Source of the DNA: Clostridia bacterium
GTDB lineage: Bacteria > Bacillota > Clostridia > Oscillospirales > CAG-272
DNA: 62,448 nucleotides
Assembly (NCBI GenBank): GCA_017621475.1
Contig: JAGATA010000025.1
Span: 1-62,448, forward strand
Direction of reading: 5' to 3'
Part shown: positions 47,700-57,094 of the stretch, piece after piece
How the letters are laid out: the number at the start of each line of letters is the position of its first letter
Position numbering within the stretch: position 1 is the stretch's first letter
Made by a program: the position numbers and the translations under genes
Notes under the pieces: generated by a model
What the model was told of the DNA's origin: nothing
Databases searched by the model: none
What the model saw: the letters and a program-made list of their open reading frames with translations, nothing else

Positions 47700-48458
47700 T
47701 CAACCGAGCAGGAAATCAAACAGTAGCATAAGCGCAAATCCTGCAAGAAGCGCATATGTAGCACCGCGTTCGTTTCCGTGAGCGTGTGTTTCGGGAATCA
47801 TTTCATCGCTTATAACATACAGCATAGTACCGCCTGCAAAAGAGAGGGCGAAGGGAAGTATCGCCGCAGATATGCTTACCGCAAAATATCCTATAAGTGT
47901 TCCGAGAACTTCCACAACACCTGTCATAAGTGCGATGATAAATGTTCTTCTTTGGCTTATGCCCGATGCAAGCATAGGCGCGATTATGACCATACCCTCC
48001 GGAATGTTCTGAAGTGCAATACCGCCCGCAACGGTGAATGCCTGAAGATTGTTTCCCGTACCGAAGCTGACGCCTGCGGCAATGCCTTCGGGAATATTGT
48101 GAATAGCGATGGCGATAACAAAGAGCAAGACCTTGCTAAGGCGTTCGGTTTTTCCGGGATGCTTTTCAATATCAACGCCTGTCATTCTGTGCAAGTGAGG
48201 TACAAGCTTATCTATGAGGTTGAGGCAGAGTGCACCGCATAAAATACCAATTATCGTAATAACGATGGAAAAATTACCGCCGTAATCCAGCGATGGAAGT
48301 ATGAGCCCGATTACCGCCGCCGAAAGCATTACGCCTGCGGCAAATGAAAGGGTTATATCATTGAATTTTTGAGAAGGGTGCTTGAACAGAAAGCCAAGCA
48401 GCGCTCCGATTATTGTAGCGCCGCCAACGCCGAGTGCTGTAAGGAGAACTATCTGCAT
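47700..48458 (-). CDS. ZIP-family metal transporter
   Basis: A 252-residue membrane protein with about eight helices. The paired metal-site motifs HNIPEGIAAGVSFG (helix 4) and NIPEGMVIIAPM (helix 5) define the ZIP family; similar in size to ZupT. It imports divalent metals such as Zn, Fe or Mn. Located between fprA and trxA on the same strand. Confidence 0.92.
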   Translation of the reverse strand: MQIVLLTALGVGGATIIGALLGFLFKHPSQKFNDITLSFAAGVMLSAAVIGLILPSLDYGGNFSIVITIIGILCGALCLNLIDKLVPHLHRMTGVDIEKHPGKTERLSKVLLFVIAIAIHNIPEGIAAGVSFGTGNNLQAFTVAGGIALQNIPEGMVIIAPMLASGISQRRTFIIALMTGVVEVLGTLIGYFAVSISAAILPFALSFAGGTMLYVISDEMIPETHAHGNERGATYALLAGFALMLLFDFLLG

Positions 48459-48473
48459 AGCTGCCTCCGATAA

Positions 48474-49628
48474 TTATTTGCAAAGTTCTTGTGCAAGAGC
48501 TTTAATTTGTTCCTTGTTCGCTTCGTTCATCGCAGAGCGGAGAGTTACTGTTGTATCTGTAAACGTAAGGTTTTTAGAGCTTTCAAGCATAGACTTTATT
48601 TTCTTTGCGGCAACGGGCGCCCAAGTTCCGTTTTCAATAATGCCGATCGTGCGGTTCTTGTAGCCTCTTTCCGTAAGCTCGTGGATGAACTCACGCATAA
48701 AGGGGAAGATATCTCCGTTGTATGTTGTTGTTGCGAGAACGATCTTACCGTAACGGAAGGCATCTTCCACAGCTTCCGCCATATCGCATCTTGCAAGGTC
48801 GTTGATCGCTACCTTGGGGCAACCGAGATCTGCAAGCTCTTTTGCAAGAAGTTCGGCGGCTTTCTTCGTATTTCCATAAACAGAGGTGTAGGCAATGACT
48901 ACGCCATCGCTTTCAACACCGTAGCTTGTCCATGTGTTGTAAAGTCCTATATAATAGGGAAGGTTTTCGGAAAGAACGGGACCGTGCAAGGGGCAGATAA
49001 TGTTTATTTCGAGTGATGCGGCAGCGGCAAGAAGCTTCTGCGCCTGAACACCGTATTTGCCAACGATGCCGAAGTAATATCTGCGAGCTTCGCAAGCCCA
49101 ATCTTCTTCAACGTCAAGAGCACCGAATTTTCCGAAAGCATCCGCAGAGAAAAGAACTTTATCCACGGGATCATAAGTTACGATAACTTCGGGCCAATGC
49201 ACCATAGGTGCGGCAACGAATTTAAGAGTGCGTTTACCGATGCAAAGAGTTTCACTGTCTTTTACCATTATGCGGCGGTCTGCATAGTCGTATCCGAAGA
49301 ATTGTTTCATCATAACGAAAGCTTTATCGGATGCAACAACCGTTGCGTTCGGGTATTCTTCCATAAATAATGTTATGTTGGAAGAATGGTCGGGCTCCAT
49401 ATGCTGAACGATTAGGTAATCTGGTGCTTTGCCTGCAACAGCATCTTTAATATTGGAAAGCCATTCGTCTCCAAAGCCTGCGCCAACGGTGTCCATAACG
49501 GCGATCTTTTCATCGAGAATAACATAGGAGTTGTAAGCCATACCGTTGGGTACTTTGTACTGACCTTCAAAAAGATCTACCTTGTGGTCATTTACACCAA
49601 TGTATTTAATATTATTAGTTATTTTCAT
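48474..49628 (-). CDS. fprA: A-type flavoprotein (flavodiiron protein, FprA-like)
   Basis: A 384-residue protein: N-terminal metallo-beta-lactamase-like diiron domain with HMEPDHSS (about 83) and further His/Asp ligands (HWPE, SADAFG, HGPV), then a C-terminal flavodoxin domain (AYTSVYGNTKKAAE, FMN phosphate loop). Flavodiiron proteins reduce oxygen to water or nitric oxide to nitrous oxide in anaerobes. Own promoter upstream; thioredoxin genes downstream. Confidence 0.94.
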   Translation of the reverse strand: MKITNNIKYIGVNDHKVDLFEGQYKVPNGMAYNSYVILDEKIAVMDTVGAGFGDEWLSNIKDAVAGKAPDYLIVQHMEPDHSSNITLFMEEYPNATVVASDKAFVMMKQFFGYDYADRRIMVKDSETLCIGKRTLKFVAAPMVHWPEVIVTYDPVDKVLFSADAFGKFGALDVEEDWACEARRYYFGIVGKYGVQAQKLLAAAASLEINIICPLHGPVLSENLPYYIGLYNTWTSYGVESDGVVIAYTSVYGNTKKAAELLAKELADLGCPKVAINDLARCDMAEAVEDAFRYGKIVLATTTYNGDIFPFMREFIHELTERGYKNRTIGIIENGTWAPVAAKKIKSMLESSKNLTFTDTTVTLRSAMNEANKEQIKALAQELCK

Positions 49629-49665
49629 AATAATATCCTTTCTTTAAAAATTACTATTATTTCTT

Positions 49666-49694
49666 ATTATATCATTTTTACTTTGAAACTTCAA
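49666..49694 (-). promoter_or_regulatory. Promoter of fprA
   Basis: Minus strand TTGAAG (plus 49689-49694), 17-bp spacer, TATAAT (49666-49671). Confidence 0.75.
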
Positions 49695-49715
49695 CAGTAT
49701 TCTTTAAATTGTGAA

Positions 49716-49741
49716 AAAAATCCCGTTGTGTACGAGATTTT
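49716..49741 (-). terminator. Terminator after the acyltransferase gene
   Basis: Minus strand AAATCTCGT / ACGGGATTT stem with one mismatch followed by T7. Confidence 0.65.
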
Positions 49742-49746
49742 TACGT

Positions 49747-51021
49747 TCATGCATCTTTTGCTTTACGAGTACGCTCCAAAGCTTTGTTATAGAGTATTTC
49801 CGTGGCAAAAGCCATTTTGGTAACTACGTTTTCCTTTTTGGGGTAACAATAGAAAGAATCTGATTCTGTAGAAATATCCACACAGTCAAACGGTTTTACA
49901 TAGCACCAATCGTATTCGATATGAAGGCTGTTTGTCTGGAGCGGAGTGCGCTGTATGCGGTAATCCTCTCCACGGTAATGTCCTTCAAGAATAAAGCCCT
50001 TCGCGGGGTCGTGTCTTAACTTTGCGTCTCCCAAATGTTCAAATCTCCAGCAGCGGGGCATTGAGTAAACATCTACGTCGTCCTCGAAGTGATATTCGCC
50101 GTTTTCAATCTGTTTTTGAACTTGTTCGCGTTCCCAAAGGAACCAATCGGGTACATAGGAAAATTCTGTTTCGCCTTCAAGCGCCGAAAGCGTGCCATCT
50201 TCGTTCAAGTTCCAGCGTTTGCCGCACTCGCGGCAGAATATCTCCGTATACTTGGAATCCATTTTGGATTCCGTGTGGCAGTTCGGGCATTGATAAAGTA
50301 TCTTATGCATACCTTCTGCACGGAAGGGCTCTTTTATAAGTATTCCGTTTTCTCTCTGGTAGCGATAATCGTCGTATGTGAGGGCTTCGCGGATCTTTGC
50401 ATTTATTTCCTCAACGGACATTGTTTCTATATCCTCGGTGGTGAGTATCTGCGTTGCCGTTGTGTGAAGCGGAACTTTGCGTTTTTTGCGAAAGTTCCAG
50501 AATGGTGAGTGCAGATAATTGCCTCTGTGAACGATGGCTACAACGGGAACTTTATTGCGCTTTACAAGCATACCGACAGATTCGGGAATGTAGGATGTTA
50601 TTCCGCAGGGGGAGTAGCGCGCTTCGGGATACATACAGAGAATATCTCCGCGTGAAAGTACCTTTCGGATAGATTTTACAAGGTGAAGATCCATTGTGAA
50701 TTTTCTTGTACATATAGCGCCGATAAGCTCCAAAAGCCAAGGGCGCCTGTAATATCCGTCAATATTAACAACATTGTTTACTCTGTGGGGGAAAGTTACC
50801 ATCGCGCCAAGCTCAAAATCTATAAAATACATATGGTTTGAAAGCACCATATAAGGAGGTTTGAGCCCATCCATATTTATTTTTTCCACCTTATATTTTT
50901 TGCCCATCAATACTATTTTTGAAAGTAACCATATCAAGTAGGTAAAAAATAGCGGTTGACGGATAGGGTATTTTGCAGTAACGTATTTTTTCTTGTTTTT
51001 GTAGTTGACTTCATTATTCAT
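49747..51021 (-). CDS. PlsC-like acyltransferase with a zinc-ribbon insertion
   Basis: About 424 residues. N-terminal lysophospholipid acyltransferase domain: NHMYFID (NHX4D motif, His about 63, Asp about 68) and YPEARYSPCG (the second PlsC motif). After about residue 245 comes a Cys-rich segment, YQCPNCHTES ... CRECGKRW, a zinc ribbon, and a beta-rich C-terminal domain that is not part of standard PlsC. Probably acts on a membrane or cell-wall lipid; substrate unknown. ATG at 51021 after AAAGGAG; an ATG seven codons earlier lacks a site. Confidence 0.88.
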   Translation of the reverse strand: MNNEVNYKNKKKYVTAKYPIRQPLFFTYLIWLLSKIVLMGKKYKVEKINMDGLKPPYMVLSNHMYFIDFELGAMVTFPHRVNNVVNIDGYYRRPWLLELIGAICTRKFTMDLHLVKSIRKVLSRGDILCMYPEARYSPCGITSYIPESVGMLVKRNKVPVVAIVHRGNYLHSPFWNFRKKRKVPLHTTATQILTTEDIETMSVEEINAKIREALTYDDYRYQRENGILIKEPFRAEGMHKILYQCPNCHTESKMDSKYTEIFCRECGKRWNLNEDGTLSALEGETEFSYVPDWFLWEREQVQKQIENGEYHFEDDVDVYSMPRCWRFEHLGDAKLRHDPAKGFILEGHYRGEDYRIQRTPLQTNSLHIEYDWCYVKPFDCVDISTESDSFYCYPKKENVVTKMAFATEILYNKALERTRKAKDA

Positions 51022-51102
51022 AGGGTCAGCTCCTTTCAACAAATTTATTGTATCTTATTTTTTAATTAAAATCAACAATTTTTGCTTTTTTACCAAAAAA
51101 AG

Positions 51103-51131
51103 TTGAATTGTTCACATTTTAGTGATAAAAT
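51103..51131 (+). promoter_or_regulatory. Promoter of the hydrolase/HAD operon
   Basis: TTGAAT (51103-51108), 17 bp, TAAAAT (51126-51131). Confidence 0.6.
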
Positions 51132-51165
51132 TTAACTGAGTATTATAGAAAAGTTAGGTGCTTTT

Positions 51166-52122
51166 ATGTTGGCTTTATGGATAGCTCTCGGTGTGGTCGT
51201 TTTTTTGATGCTTGCCGCGCTTGTGACCGCTTTTATTTGTTTTCGTATGGTGTTTTATTCTTCACCAAAAACGCGTTTCCGCGATAAAGAGGAAATAACC
51301 ATACCGGAAGGCAGAATATACGAAGAATTTCGCGAACCCATCATTAAATGGGTGAAAGCTTCGCGTGAGCTTCCGCATGAAAATATCTGCATTAAATCTT
51401 ACGATGGGCTTCGCCTTTACGGGCGCTATTACGAATGTAAAAAGGGAGCTCCGATAGAACTTTTGCTTCACGGTTATCGCGGAACAGCCGAAAGAGACGT
51501 AAGCGGCGGCATTGCACGCTGTTTCGCTCTTGGCAGAAATGCGCTTATTGCCGATCACAGGGCAAGCGGCGAATGCGATGGTACGGTAATAACTTTCGGC
51601 ATTAAAGAAAGCGACGATTGCCTTGCTTGGGTAAATTATATAATCAACAATATAGACAAGGATGCAAAAATAATCATCACCGGCGTTTCTATGGGGGCTG
51701 CAACTGTTATGATAACAGCGGCAAGGGAAGATCTTCCCGCAAACGTTGTGGGCGCTCTTGCGGATTGCGGCTATACTTCTGCAAAGGCGATAATAAAAAA
51801 GGTTATTCACGATATGAAGCTCCCCAAAGACCTGCTTTATCCGTTTGTAAAGCTCGGTGCGCGTATATACGGCAGATTTGACCCCGATTCGCTCTCTCCG
51901 ATAGAGGCTATGAAAAAAAGCCGCATTCCCGTGTTTTTTATCCACGGGGACACGGACAATTTTGTTCCGTATGAGATGAGCGTGGAAAATTACAACGCTT
52001 GCACCGCGCACAAAACGCTTGTTACCATTGAAGGCGCGGGGCACGGTCTTTGCTTCCCGAAGGATCAGGAAAAATATATCCGCGAGCTTCGCGATTTCTT
52101 CGATCCCATACTTAAAAAATGA
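51166..52122 (+). CDS. Membrane-anchored alpha/beta hydrolase
   Basis: A 318-residue hydrolase. One N-terminal transmembrane helix (about 4-28). Catalytic nucleophile Ser in GVSMG (about 173-177), Asp in HGDTDNFVPYEMS and His in GAGHGL. LHGYRG oxyanion region near 103. Probably an esterase or peptidase facing the outside or the membrane surface. The HAD gene follows closely. Confidence 0.9.
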   Translation: MLALWIALGVVVFLMLAALVTAFICFRMVFYSSPKTRFRDKEEITIPEGRIYEEFREPIIKWVKASRELPHENICIKSYDGLRLYGRYYECKKGAPIELLLHGYRGTAERDVSGGIARCFALGRNALIADHRASGECDGTVITFGIKESDDCLAWVNYIINNIDKDAKIIITGVSMGAATVMITAAREDLPANVVGALADCGYTSAKAIIKKVIHDMKLPKDLLYPFVKLGARIYGRFDPDSLSPIEAMKKSRIPVFFIHGDTDNFVPYEMSVENYNACTAHKTLVTIEGAGHGLCFPKDQEKYIRELRDFFDPILKK

Positions 52123-52130
52123 GGTATAAT

Positions 52131-52841
52131 ATGATAAAAACAGTATTGTTTGACCTTGACGGAACACTTCTTCCGTTTGAGCAAAAAGAGTTTGTAAAGA
52201 TATATTTCGGCGGACTTGCAAAAAAACTTGCGCCGTACGGATATGACCCCCAAAAAGTTATTGACGGTATTTGGGCAGGTGCTGCGGCTATGGTGAAAAA
52301 CGATGGCTCACGCAAAAATGAGGAAGTTTGGTGGGATGCTTTTGTTAAAATTTTCGGAGAGAAAGTACTTTCCGACATTCCCGTATTCGAGGAATATTAC
52401 AAAGTTGATTTTGACGAGGTTAAAAGCATCTGCGGCTTTGAACCGATGGCAAAACAGATAATAGATATGCTCCATAGCCGAGGTGTACGCACCGTTCTTG
52501 CTACGAACCCGATGTTTCCGTCTATTGCAACGGAAAAGAGAATGAGCTGGGCAGGGCTTTCGCCGAGCGATTTTGAGATATTTACAACTTACGAAAATTT
52601 CTCCTCCTGTAAGCCCAATCTTGCCTACTACAAGGAAATTCTCGAAAAGATAGATTGCCGCCCCGAGGAATGCGTTATGGTCGGAAACGACGTGCGTGAG
52701 GATATGGTGGCGGAAAAACTCGGTATGAAAGTATTTCTTCTTACGGACTGCCTTCTCAACCCCGACGGCAAGGATATTTCCGTATATCCGAACGGCGGTT
52801 TTCCCGAACTTCGCGTCTTTCTTGAAGAGATTACTGCTTAA
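52131..52841 (+). CDS. HAD-superfamily hydrolase
   Basis: About 236 residues, with DLDGT (motif I, Asp 8 and 10), ATNP (motif II), KPN (motif III, Lys) and GNDVREDMV (motif IV). Likely phosphatase for a small phosphorylated metabolite. Cap region of C1 type. ATG at 52131 after GAGGT; a start four codons upstream overlaps the hydrolase gene. Confidence 0.9.
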   Translation: MIKTVLFDLDGTLLPFEQKEFVKIYFGGLAKKLAPYGYDPQKVIDGIWAGAAAMVKNDGSRKNEEVWWDAFVKIFGEKVLSDIPVFEEYYKVDFDEVKSICGFEPMAKQIIDMLHSRGVRTVLATNPMFPSIATEKRMSWAGLSPSDFEIFTTYENFSSCKPNLAYYKEILEKIDCRPEECVMVGNDVREDMVAEKLGMKVFLLTDCLLNPDGKDISVYPNGGFPELRVFLEEITA

Positions 52842-52850
52842 ATATATTTT

Positions 52851-52875
52851 GCCCTCCGAAAGCGGAGGGCATTTT
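52851..52875 (+). terminator. Terminator after the HAD gene
   Basis: GCCCTCCG / CGGAGGGC stem with AAAG loop followed by ATTTT. Confidence 0.85.
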
Positions 52876-52898
52876 CGTAAAAATTTTTTCAAAAGCTC

Positions 52899-52925
52899 CA
52901 ACCTTTTTCTCTTTTTTATTGTCTA
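52899..52925 (+). promoter_or_regulatory. ECF-type promoter of the second sigma gene
   Basis: CAACC (52899-52903), a 17-bp T-rich spacer, GTCTA (52921-52925). This matches the AAC...CGTC-type architecture of ECF promoters and suggests autoregulation. Confidence 0.6.
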
Positions 52926-52973
52926 TAAGATGTAGCTACGAAAAAATCGATTTTAAGGAGAATTGCAGACAGA

Positions 52974-53840
52974 ATGATTTATATGGATAAAGACACGCAG
53001 ACATTGGTTGCGCTTACTCTTGCGGGAGATCAAAGTGCTTATGAGGAGCTTGTGCTTCGTTATCAGAATGCGGTCATCGCTTCCGCCTGTGCTGTGACGC
53101 ACAACGAATATATGGCGGAGGACGCGGCACAGGACGCCTTTGTTTCCGCTTGGCTAAAGCTCTCCTCGCTTCGCGAGGCTGAAAAGTTCGGCGCGTGGGT
53201 CTGCCGTATTGCGAAAAACTGCGCGAAAAATATTATGGTGCGATACCGTGAATATATCAGCTATGACGATATAGCGAATTTTGAATATGAAACGGGAGAA
53301 TGCCCGGAAGTGCTTCTTCTGCAAGATTCCGAAGAAGAAAGCCTTGTGGGGCAAAGTATGAACAAGCTTCCGGAAAAGGTAAGGAAAATCATAAAGCTTC
53401 ACTATTTTGACGGATATTCCGTGTCCGAGATAGCGGGTATGCTTACCATACCCGTTGGTACGGTCAAATATCAGCTCCACGAGGGACGAAAGAAGATGAG
53501 AAAGGAGCTTTGTGCGATGAACGAAAATATGAACGATACGTTGGTACAAAAGGTTATGAAAAAGGTGGAAGAGTTCAAACTCTGGGGACTTCGCAATAAC
53601 AAAGAGGGCGTTGAAAAGCTATACGAGAAAATTCTTACCGAGATTGAAGGGCTTCCCGATTCCAAGGAGAAGCAGGGTATGCTTGCGGACGTGCTTATGT
53701 GCGGCTGCTGGTGGATACCCGGCAAGAAAAACGAGGAGATGCTCTCCCGCATAAAAACTGCGGCGCTGGAAAGCCATAACGAGGATGTTATGCAGTTTAT
53801 ATGCGCCAACGAAAACGACAAGTTTTACGGAAAAAAATGA
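52974..53840 (+). CDS. ECF-type sigma factor with C-terminal extension
   Basis: 288 residues. Sigma region 2 (YEELVLRYQNAVIASACAVTHNEYMAEDAAQDAFVSAW, parts quoted) and region 4 HTH (YSVSEIAGMLTIPVGTVKYQLHEGRKKMR) occupy 1-175. An extra 110-residue helical, Glu/Lys-rich tail follows (about 180-288) with Cys-Trp-rich WIPGKK, which may sense or bind the partner protein. Start codon overlap: next gene begins inside its stop (ATGA). Confidence 0.9.
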   Translation: MIYMDKDTQTLVALTLAGDQSAYEELVLRYQNAVIASACAVTHNEYMAEDAAQDAFVSAWLKLSSLREAEKFGAWVCRIAKNCAKNIMVRYREYISYDDIANFEYETGECPEVLLLQDSEEESLVGQSMNKLPEKVRKIIKLHYFDGYSVSEIAGMLTIPVGTVKYQLHEGRKKMRKELCAMNENMNDTLVQKVMKKVEEFKLWGLRNNKEGVEKLYEKILTEIEGLPDSKEKQGMLADVLMCGCWWIPGKKNEEMLSRIKTAALESHNEDVMQFICANENDKFYGKK

Positions 53841-55501
53841 TAGAATTTATGCGCGACGTGGAAATACCGTTCCTTGAAGAAAACGGATTTGTAAAAGCGC
53901 GCGGATATGAATGGTTTTGGCTCGCACGTGAATATTTTGAAAAGAAGGACTATGAAAACGGCTTTGCCGCGCTTGAAGAAGTGCTTGCTTTGCTTGAACC
54001 GAGCGACGTTTACTATGCAAACGCAATTTCTGCGAGAGAAATGGAAAGATTTGTTATGGGCAAGCCGAAAAAGGAATGTGGTATGCTCACAATGGGAGAG
54101 GTTTACCGCAAGATAGGAGACAGACTCTATTTTTGGAAACAGCCGGGTTATGGCAGAGGAGATTACGGTCACCGTTCAAAATACGTTTTCTCCAATGCCG
54201 CCGCGTGTGACAGCTTGTTATATGATGAGAGCATGAAGGTCGGTGATGTTTACCGCAGCACGGACGGTAAGTCAACGCTTACTTTCCTTGAAACTGGTGT
54301 TACGGTGGAAACTCCTTGCGGAATTTTCGAGGGATGTGAGGTCTGGCTCACCGACTCAAAGAAAAGAGATAGTTACACCAAGACATATTATAAAGACGGT
54401 ATTGGCATTGTGAAAAGCGAACATAACTGCGAAGATGACACTGAAACAAGAACGCTGAAATCTTATAAAATCGTGGGAGGAATCGGCAAAATTCCGTTTG
54501 CCGCGGGCAACAGATGGGAATACGACGCGTCAAACTTTGACTCAAGGTTTTATGACCATAAGAACGTATTCGAGATAACGTCTTTTGACGGCAAGGAAGC
54601 TGTGGCAAGCGTTTCCTTCTGTTTCTTACGCAAAGCATACGACGAAAGAAATTTTGCGAATATGATGTCCGGTGTGCGAAACTGCTATTGGGATACGGAT
54701 GAAAATGGAAATGAATATCTTTGTGATGTTTCACCTTTCCTTGAAAAAGCGGAAAAGGCGGCGAAGACTCCGTTCCAAAAAACGTATTACGCCGCCGCTT
54801 CAAGCGTTGCGCGCAGAATCATGGAAACGGACGAAACTCTCAACCCCGACAGAACCGCGTCGGGGCATTGGAACTTTTTCCAGTATATAAAAGTGAAAAA
54901 CGAAGGTGGCAAAATAACGGGAAAAGAGGTTTTCGACAAGGATTTTGAGTGTAAATCTATGAATAACGATAAAATGGGCAACTCCTTGCGGTATAATTTC
55001 ATTCACGATATTATCAAAAACGTTACTGGCGCTTTGTGGAACGACGAATGGCGCGACGGCTTTTACCTCAAAGAAACACGCAATGCGTACGGGCGAAAGA
55101 TAGAAACTGAAATATCATGCAGTGATGAGAGAACAGTCACGACCGCGGCGGGAGAATTCCAAAACTGTTTGCTTGTAGATATTAAAGTAAGCGGACTTGA
55201 AAAAACAGGCTGGGCATATCAAGGCGGACATAAGGAATATTACTTCGCGCCCGGCGTGGGCATTGTGCGTATGGTGGCTCACAGATACAATTACACCATA
55301 AAAACCGTTTACGACCTTGTGAAGTATGTCGGCACGGGAGAAGGCTATATGCCGCTTGAAGAGGGATTTTTGCGCCGATACGAGGCGCAGGACCTTGCGG
55401 ACGGATACGTTGCCTCCACGGAATACACCTTTGCGAAAAACGAAAACGGAGAGCTTATAATGTTTAGCAATCAAGAGGGCATAAGAATGCTTGAAGTGTA
55501 A
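53837..55501 (+). CDS. ECF-sigma partner protein with two repeated beta domains
   Basis: A 554-residue protein that begins in an ATGA overlap with the sigma gene, so it is made in step with it. No transmembrane helix or signal peptide was seen. Two related segments (about 150-210 and 430-500) share T.AGEF.NC...YYAPGVGIV-like order: ETPCGIFEGCEVWLTD ... YKDGIGIVKSEHN and TTAAGEFQNCLLVDIKVSG ... YYFAPGVGIVRM. Cytosolic regulator or effector of the sigma factor is likely. Family not recognised with certainty. Confidence 0.75.
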   Translation: MIEFMRDVEIPFLEENGFVKARGYEWFWLAREYFEKKDYENGFAALEEVLALLEPSDVYYANAISAREMERFVMGKPKKECGMLTMGEVYRKIGDRLYFWKQPGYGRGDYGHRSKYVFSNAAACDSLLYDESMKVGDVYRSTDGKSTLTFLETGVTVETPCGIFEGCEVWLTDSKKRDSYTKTYYKDGIGIVKSEHNCEDDTETRTLKSYKIVGGIGKIPFAAGNRWEYDASNFDSRFYDHKNVFEITSFDGKEAVASVSFCFLRKAYDERNFANMMSGVRNCYWDTDENGNEYLCDVSPFLEKAEKAAKTPFQKTYYAAASSVARRIMETDETLNPDRTASGHWNFFQYIKVKNEGGKITGKEVFDKDFECKSMNNDKMGNSLRYNFIHDIIKNVTGALWNDEWRDGFYLKETRNAYGRKIETEISCSDERTVTTAAGEFQNCLLVDIKVSGLEKTGWAYQGGHKEYYFAPGVGIVRMVAHRYNYTIKTVYDLVKYVGTGEGYMPLEEGFLRRYEAQDLADGYVASTEYTFAKNENGELIMFSNQEGIRMLEV

Positions 55502-55536
55502 AAATTTTCACTTTAATTTTGTTAACAATTACCGAC

Positions 55537-55565
55537 TTGACCGAGTTTTGTTTTTATGATAATAT
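55537..55565 (+). promoter_or_regulatory. Promoter of the rubrerythrin gene
   Basis: TTGACC (55537-55542), 17 bp, TAATAT (55560-55565). Confidence 0.7.
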
Positions 55566-55628
55566 TGAAGTATAAAGATTTCTCTCTTGGGAAATAATAG
55601 GTAAAAACAAAAATTACGGAGGTATATT

Positions 55629-56168
55629 ATGGCAAACAAATATGCAGGTACAAAAACAGAACAGAATCTTCGCGCGGCTTTTTCCGGCGAATCCGAGGCT
55701 CGTAACAAATATACTTACTTTGCGTCGGTAGCAAAGAAAGAGGGATATGAGCAGATCTCCGCGCTCTTCCTCAAAACAGCGGATAACGAAAAGGAACACG
55801 CAAAGTTGTGGTTTAAAGAGCTTGAAGGTCTTGGCGATACAGCGCAGAACCTTCTTGCCGCTGCAGAAGGCGAAAACTATGAATGGACAGATATGTACGA
55901 AGGCTTTGCAAAAGACGCGGAAGAAGAAGGATTTAAGGCTCTTGCCGCTAAATTCAGAATGGTTGCTCAGATCGAAAAGCACCACGAAGAACGCTACCGC
56001 GCTCTCCTTCGCAACGTAGAACTCAAAGAAGTTTTCGAAAAGAGCGAAGTTAAGATCTGGGAATGCCGCAACTGCGGTCATATTATGGTCGGCACAAAAG
56101 CTCCCGAAATGTGCCCCGTATGCGCTCATCCCAAGGCTTATTTTGAGATCAACGCAGCTAACTATTGA
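55629..56168 (+). CDS. rbr: Rubrerythrin
   Basis: A 179-residue oxidative-stress protein. A four-helix diiron domain ([27 protein letters not shown]-type IEKHHEERY) and a C-terminal rubredoxin-like domain with CRNCG and CPVC. Reduces hydrogen peroxide in strict anaerobes. Single gene between its own promoter and terminator. Confidence 0.96.
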   Translation: MANKYAGTKTEQNLRAAFSGESEARNKYTYFASVAKKEGYEQISALFLKTADNEKEHAKLWFKELEGLGDTAQNLLAAAEGENYEWTDMYEGFAKDAEEEGFKALAAKFRMVAQIEKHHEERYRALLRNVELKEVFEKSEVKIWECRNCGHIMVGTKAPEMCPVCAHPKAYFEINAANY

Positions 56169-56176
56169 TGAATAAA

Positions 56177-56205
56177 TAAAAAGCACTCGCAAGAGTGCTT
56201 TTTAT
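56177..56205 (+). terminator. Terminator after rubrerythrin
   Basis: AATAAAAAGCACTC / GAGTGCTTTTTATT stem, GCAA loop. Confidence 0.88.
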
Positions 56206-56216
56206 TTATATCCAAA

Positions 56217-56312
56217 TTATTTTGCATATTGCTTCAAGGTGTTTATAATATCAACAAACCGTTTATCGGCACGGATACCGTCGTAGCGTTTGTTTTGCAA
56301 TTTTTCAAGCAT
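56217..56312 (-). pseudogene. Short gene remnant, 31 residues
   Basis: The frame reads MLEKLQNKRYDGIRADKRFV and then DIINTLKQYAK with a stop. It looks like the C terminus of a larger protein (RYDxIRxDxRF type pattern), but no upstream continuation or ribosome binding site is visible. Probably a deletion remnant next to the ABC operon. Confidence 0.4.
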
Positions 56313-56362
56313 ATCTTTTCAAGTTTACTTCAATAAATGCAAAGCACCGCTTTATGCAAGGA

Positions 56363-57094
56363 TCAATTATTTTTCATCTTTTTAGTGAAAACAAAAACGG
56401 ATATGGAAAGCATTAACGCGGTATATACCGCTACATAAAGGAAGTCTTCCCAAAATCCCGAAAAATCGGCTGTCAAAGCGGCTTTTTCCATTTCTACTGC
56501 GTGAACGAAGGGAAGTGCATACGCTATTTTTTTGAATGCACCGCCGACAAGGGAAAGGTCGAACCAAGTTCCCGAAAGCCAAGCAGAAAGATTTGTGATA
56601 AGGGCACCGCAGATGCCGCCCACCTGCTTATCGGAAAGAAGCGTTCCGCACAGGAGTCCGAGCGAAATATAGAAAAGTGAGATGGGAATGATAAGCGCAA
56701 GGCAGAGAAGAATATTTGCGCTTATCGGAAGTTTCAGAAAGAATGCCGCAACAAAGCAGATCACACTCTGCATAATGCTTATCGGAACAAGCGGAAGAAT
56801 ATATCCGAGGATAAAATCGTGCGCCTTCATAGGGGTCGTATAGAGCCTTTGAAGGAACGCAGAGGTGCGGTCCTTTGATATAAGAGTTGCGGAAAAGAGC
56901 GTGACGAACGAAAGACCGAAAACTATTATGCCGGGAGTGAGGTTCTGTATCTCAAAAAGGCTTACCGGTATGTTCGCCTGTATTGCGGAGAGGAGAAAAA
57001 TAAGCACGAGAGGAAATCCCAAGCCGAAAGAAAGGGTCAGTGGGTCTCGCAAGATCTCTTTTGCGGTGCGAACGGAAAACGTAAATGTTTTCAT
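56363..57094 (-). CDS. ABC-2 type permease
   Basis: A 243-residue membrane protein with six helices, including FGLGFPLVLIFLLSA and LISKDRTSAFLQRLYTTPM (the hallmark cytoplasmic loop of ABC-2 permeases). It exports a drug or lipid-like substrate with the ATPase encoded upstream. Overlaps the ATPase stop by four bases. Confidence 0.93.
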   Translation of the reverse strand: MKTFTFSVRTAKEILRDPLTLSFGLGFPLVLIFLLSAIQANIPVSLFEIQNLTPGIIVFGLSFVTLFSATLISKDRTSAFLQRLYTTPMKAHDFILGYILPLVPISIMQSVICFVAAFFLKLPISANILLCLALIIPISLFYISLGLLCGTLLSDKQVGGICGALITNLSAWLSGTWFDLSLVGGAFKKIAYALPFVHAVEMEKAALTADFSGFWEDFLYVAVYTALMLSISVFVFTKKMKNN

